Part shown: in pieces, positions 46,508-49,761 of the stretch | How the letters are laid out: each line of letters begins with the position of its first letter | How positions within the stretch are numbered: the stretch's first letter is position 1 | NCBI GenBank assembly: GCA_022795855.1 | Contig: JAAWHL010000008.1 | Span: 1-49,761, forward strand | DNA length: 49,761 nucleotides | Source of the DNA: Lawsonibacter sp. | GTDB taxonomy: Bacteria > Bacillota > Clostridia > Oscillospirales > Oscillospiraceae | Direction of reading: 5' to 3' | Translations under genes and position numbers: made by a program | Notes under the pieces: generated by a model | Told to the model about the DNA's origin: nothing | What the model saw: only the letters and a program-made list of their open reading frames with translations | Database searches by the model: none

Positions 46508-46949
46508 AAGGCCCGGGACAGACGCAGGCGGGGGCGGGCCGAAGCCCGCCCCCCTGTGGTTGGGTTTATGCGGTTTTTGCCAGGAACTCCGGCGTTATCA
46601 CGCTCGGATTGGCCGCATGGCCGGCTTGCTTTCCCTCCGACTCGGGCAAAACCCGCGCCGCTTTGCGGCGGCTGGGCTTTCGCCCCCGCTCCGGTCCAAG
46701 CTCCCCTATGCGGCTATCTCCGCGCGACCCACCAAGGCCCGGGACAGACGCAGGGGGGCGGGCTTCGGCCCGCCCCCCTGTGGTTGGGTTTATGCGGTTT
46801 TTGCCAGGAACTCCGGCGTTATCACGCTCGGATTGGCCGCATGGCCGGCTCGCTTTCCCTCCGACTCGAGCAAAACCCGCGCCGCTTTGCGGCGGCTGGG
46901 CTTTCGCCCTCGCTCCGGTCCAAGCTCCCCTATGCGGCTATCCTCGCGC
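46508..46949. repeat. Tandem direct repeat, two copies of about 220 bp
   Basis: Copy 1 (46508-46733) and copy 2 (46734-46949) share AAGGCCCGGGACAGACGCAGG at their start, a long near-identical middle (for example GTTGGGTTTATGCGGTTTTT) and CTATGCGGCTATC at the end. Copy 2 runs directly into a flagellin 3'-end remnant. Each copy contains a GGCGGGC/GCCCGCC hairpin. No protein-coding signal is convincing on either strand. Confidence 0.85.
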
Positions 46950-46999
46950 TTACTGGAGCAGCTGCAGCACGCCCTGGGGCACCTGGTTCGCCTGGGCCG
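46950..46999 (-). pseudogene. Flagellin 3'-end remnant
   Basis: The reverse strand reads AAQANQVPQGVLQLLQ and a stop. The last 14 residues are identical to the end of the intact flagellin (47169 onward), and homology stops upstream of this. It is the leftover of a second flagellin gene or of a recombination event. Confidence 0.75.
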
Positions 47000-47168
47000 C
47001 GCCGTCGCAAAGTCCGCTTGCCTCCGTTTCCGCCTGCGGCGAAAACTACGCCCGCTCCCTTGCTCCGGCTTTCCCCACGCGACCCGCCGCTGCGCGGCTG
47101 GGCTCGCGCGGGGGCCCCGCCATGCTGTCCCAGGCGATGCGGCGGCTGCGCCGCAATTACCGTGCTTC
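47000..47168. other. Intergenic segment between flagellin remnant and flagellin gene
   Basis: About 170 nt of GC-rich sequence with several short hairpins (for example GCCGCTGCGCGGC-like). No gene and no T-rich terminator for the flagellin gene could be seen here. Confidence 0.4.
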
Positions 47169-49760
47169 TTACTGGAGCAGCTGGAGCACGCCCTGGGGCA
47201 CTTGGTTGGCCTGGGCCAGCATGGCCTGGGCAGACTGGATCAGGATGTTGTTCTTGGTGTACTCCATCATCTCGGCGGCCACGTCGGTGTCGCGGATGGT
47301 GGACTCGGCGTCCTGGATGTTCTCCGTCATGACGCTCAGGTTGTTGATGGTGTGGTCCAGACGGTTCTGGGTCGCGCCCAGAGTGCCGCGCACGTCGGAC
47401 ACATAGTTGATGGCGGACTTGATGGCGTCAATGGCGGTGGCAGCGCTCTCCTGGTCAGCGATGGAGATGCTGCCGATGCCCATGTCTGCGGTGTGCATGT
47501 TGTAGATGGACACGGTCATCTGGTTGAAGTCCTCGGCGGTGTCGCCGATCTGGAGGCGCAGGCCACTGGTGCCGCCGTCAAACTTGACCTCGGGGGTGAC
47601 GATCTTGTTGGTCTCGCCGTCTACCAGGCCGCGCACGGTGACCTTGCCGTTCTCGTCCACGGTGACGCTGGCGTTCTTCTGGCCGTTGGCGGCTTTCGCC
47701 AGAGCGCCGCCCAGGCTGGAGGCAGTCTCCTTGGCGAAGTCGGACACCTCAAGGCCGATATACTCCTTCTTGGAGGCGTTGCCGCCCTTGTTGATGAACT
47801 CGTAGGTCTGGCCGTTGATGGTGACGGTGGAGCCCGCCTTCATCTTCTTGGGATCCAGGGTGAACTCCAGCTGGGTGGTCTTGTCGCCGGAAGCGCTGGC
47901 ATCAATAGCCTGGGCAGCGGAGCCCACCTTGGTGGTGGCAATTGTGATCTTGCTGTTGGAGGCAGTCACCTTATGGTCGTTAGCGTTCAAATCGCCCTTG
48001 ATCGCCTCAGCCAAAGCCTTGGCGGCGGAATTGAGATCGCTGATGTCATCCACAATGACAGCTTTGTTGTTGGCGTTGGACACGTCGCCCGCACTTTTCA
48101 CCAGCTCATACTTCTTGCCGTCCACTTCCACGACCGCACCATAGGACAGGCCGTCGCTCAGCGTGATGACGGAATCGGCGGAGGTCTGCTGGTCGCCGTT
48201 CTTCAAATTGGGCGACACGGCGGTGGCCGTGCCCGGAGTGATCTCAGCCTTAGTGATCATGCTGGCGGTGTGGGTACCCTTACGGGTGCTCTCAAACACC
48301 AGGTCAGTAGCAACCGTCGCACCGGCGTCAATTTTGATCTCCGCGTCATCCCCAAAGATGTCAGAGCCCGCGACCTTGGATCCATCACTCAAGGTCACCT
48401 CAAACTTGTCGCTCTCCAGCAAATTCTTCAGGTTGGCCACGGTGTCCTTGTAGGCGGTTCCTGCTTTGAAGTCCTTACCAACCTCGGCCGTAACGGAGAA
48501 GGTGCGGCCATCGGCCAGCTTACCCTCAATAGTCATCTTGTCGCCAATAGACAGGTTGGTGGAATTGGCCGTGCTAGTAGCCAGCTTGACGGTGGTCTTG
48601 GCCGCAACAGCGCCAGCGGGCATGGCAGTAGTCTCATCAGAGGCCGGGCCGGACTTGCCGCTGGTCTTGTTCGTAATGGTCAGCTTGCCAGCGGCGGTAT
48701 TGATCGCACCGTCCTTAGTGGTAAATTCAAGGTCAGTGTCATTGGCCGTGGCCACGGTAAACAGATCACCGAAGGATATCTTGGCATCATCGAAAATGGT
48801 GTCCGGGTTGGCATCCAGCTTGGCCGTGTTCAACGCGTCCTTCAAATTCTCAAGCGTGTCGCTTGTATCAGGGCCAACCTTGAAGTCCTTACCCGCCACC
48901 AAAGTGGTGGTCAGCTCAGTGCCATCATTCAGCTCAAAACCAATTTGGATTTCATCGCCATCGGTGATATCCATGCCAGTGCCATCGCCAGCATCAATCA
49001 GCTTCTCAACCGTGATCTTACCGGCAGCGTCCGCCCCAGCCGCATTAGCCCCCGTGGTGGGCGGGGTCACCTTATCTGTCACAGTAACGTCTGTCACGGT
49101 GCTGGTAATATCGTCACCGGTGCCGCTGATCTTGTTGCCCTCAACTTTGGCGGTCAGCTTAACAGCGGTGCCGTCGGCGGTGACATCGAAGTTTTTCGCG
49201 ACATTTGCGTCCTTTTTCAGTGCCTTGACAATGCTGTTGACCTGATCCTCAATGGTGTCGCCTGTGATATCAGTCCCATAGGTCAGAGTCACCACGCCAG
49301 CGGTGCCAGCTGCATCCGCTGCACCAGCGCCAGTCTTGCCGCCGAAGGTGATCGCCACTGTGTCGCCAGTGCCAAAAGCGGCATCCAGGTTGATGGTGTA
49401 CACGCCGTTGGAACCGCCGCCGCTGGAGCCCTGCACGACCTCCACGCCCTTAGCCATGTCAACCGCACTGGTCTCGACGCCGGTGGCGGTGATGTCCGCA
49501 CCGGACAGGGAGCCGTCAAACAGCTTGATGCCGTTGAAGTTGGCGCTGTCGGCGATGCGGTTGATCTCGGTGCGCAGCTGGTCCATCTCCTTCTGGAGCT
49601 GGAAACGGTCGGTGGTGTTGTCGTAGGTGCCGTTGGCGGACTGGGTAGCCAGCTCCACCATGCGGTTGAGCATGTCGTGGACCTCGGTCAGGGCGCCCTC
49701 GGCGGTCTGCACCAGGGAGATGCCGTCCTTGGCGTTCTTCTGGGCGGTCTCCAGGCCGGT
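47169..49760 (-). CDS. Giant flagellin, 5' end outside the window
   Basis: At least 863 residues of a flagellar filament protein; the first codons lie beyond the right edge. The N-terminal D0/D1 region is clear (KDGISLVQTAEGALTEVHDM, DRFQLQKEMDQLRTEINRIA), as is the C-terminal D1/D0 (DQESAATAIDAIKSAINYV, then ILIQSAQAMLAQANQVPQG). Between them is an inserted region of about 600 residues with repeated modules. One (xxGKDFKxG, then TxxNLKxxL) occurs twice about 137 residues apart. A second type, GxxYExxxxGG, also appears twice near the C-terminus. This is roughly two to three times the usual flagellin length. Confidence 0.93.
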   Translation of the reverse strand, partial: TGLETAQKNAKDGISLVQTAEGALTEVHDMLNRMVELATQSANGTYDNTTDRFQLQKEMDQLRTEINRIADSANFNGIKLFDGSLSGADITATGVETSAVDMAKGVEVVQGSSGGGSNGVYTINLDAAFGTGDTVAITFGGKTGAGAADAAGTAGVVTLTYGTDITGDTIEDQVNSIVKALKKDANVAKNFDVTADGTAVKLTAKVEGNKISGTGDDITSTVTDVTVTDKVTPPTTGANAAGADAAGKITVEKLIDAGDGTGMDITDGDEIQIGFELNDGTELTTTLVAGKDFKVGPDTSDTLENLKDALNTAKLDANPDTIFDDAKISFGDLFTVATANDTDLEFTTKDGAINTAAGKLTITNKTSGKSGPASDETTAMPAGAVAAKTTVKLATSTANSTNLSIGDKMTIEGKLADGRTFSVTAEVGKDFKAGTAYKDTVANLKNLLESDKFEVTLSDGSKVAGSDIFGDDAEIKIDAGATVATDLVFESTRKGTHTASMITKAEITPGTATAVSPNLKNGDQQTSADSVITLSDGLSYGAVVEVDGKKYELVKSAGDVSNANNKAVIVDDISDLNSAAKALAEAIKGDLNANDHKVTASNSKITIATTKVGSAAQAIDASASGDKTTQLEFTLDPKKMKAGSTVTINGQTYEFINKGGNASKKEYIGLEVSDFAKETASSLGGALAKAANGQKNASVTVDENGKVTVRGLVDGETNKIVTPEVKFDGGTSGLRLQIGDTAEDFNQMTVSIYNMHTADMGIGSISIADQESAATAIDAIKSAINYVSDVRGTLGATQNRLDHTINNLSVMTENIQDAESTIRDTDVAAEMMEYTKNNILIQSAQAMLAQANQVPQGVLQLLQ

Positions 49761-49761
49761 G

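Noticed and set aside
46508-46949. Possible CRISPR or integron-like array
   Set aside because: Only two long units that are directly adjacent with no spacers, and no cas or integrase gene.
46502-47406. Two long plus-strand ORFs (276 and 265 residues) over the repeat zone
   Set aside because: They exist because the tandem repeat keeps frames open; no domain, no ribosome site, and they run antisense into flagellin.
1-49761. tRNA, rRNA, prophage or transposase genes
   Set aside because: None was recognised on either strand; the repeats found encode no protein.

Overview
The window reads as chromosome of a high-GC, spore-forming, flagellated Gram-positive bacterium. The sporulation genes yqfC/yqfD, the LrgAB pair, the FtsEX-PcsB-type module, AAGGAGG ribosome sites and AT-rich SigA-like promoters in a GC-rich background point to Clostridia, most likely a gut Oscillospirales relative (Flavonifractor/Lawsonibacter-like). 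That placement is inference from gene content, not from a marker search.

Layout. 1-7.6 kb: the 5' part of pckA (cut by the window edge), a DUF951 protein with hisC, a radical SAM protein, glyA, and an nth-yczE-rarA-cdd1 operon. 7.6-12.2 kb: rodA, divergent from a tsaE-tsaB-upp operon, then an EVE-like/nuclease-like candidate defence gene. 12.2-19 kb: cdd with a GT-C membrane protein, lrgAB, an AT-rich orphan gene, and an operon of a DUF4015 protein and lysA. 19-30 kb: uraA behind a transcription attenuator, then a long rightward run of yqfC, yqfD, phoH, an unknown gene, a MATE exporter, an XRE-YbeY fusion with a divergent 60-residue gene, a secreted protein, era, a small gene, yqzL-like, recO and rsuA. 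30-37 kb: a CdaR/PucR regulator, ftsE-ftsX-small membrane peptide-PcsB-like peptidase, a radical SAM/SPASM protein, a SleB-type cell-wall hydrolase and a bactofilin. 37-46.4 kb: an NSS symporter, a zinc-protease-like lipoprotein, a YdeI-family protein, and a TRAP transporter cluster with a NanA-type aldolase, an SDR and a GntR/FCD regulator. 46.4-49.8 kb: a repeat-rich remnant zone and a very large flagellin gene running off the right edge.

How the genes work together. Several groups have clear joint roles: pyrimidine salvage (upp, uraA, cdd), tRNA t6A synthesis (tsaE, tsaB), the conserved YqfC-YqfD-PhoH-YbeY-Era-YqzL-RecO neighbourhood, division-linked peptidoglycan hydrolysis (FtsEX plus an M23 peptidase), and uptake plus cleavage of a sialic-acid-like sugar acid (TRAP, NanA-type lyase, SDR).

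Most unusual items. (1) An XRE repressor-like domain is fused in frame, with no linker, to the rRNA-maturation RNase YbeY, next to a divergent promoter pair, a palindromic operator and a small orphan gene. (2) uraA has a leader with a translated U-rich segment and an intrinsic terminator, resembling pyrBI-type attenuation, but the leader reading frame continues into the permease. (3) A family of palindromic interspersed elements abuts the stop codons of upp and lrgB. (4) A perfect WalR-type direct repeat lies in the promoter of a cell-wall hydrolase. (5) A flagellin 3'-end remnant and tandem repeats lie beside the giant flagellin gene. No tRNA, rRNA, CRISPR array or transposase gene was seen.
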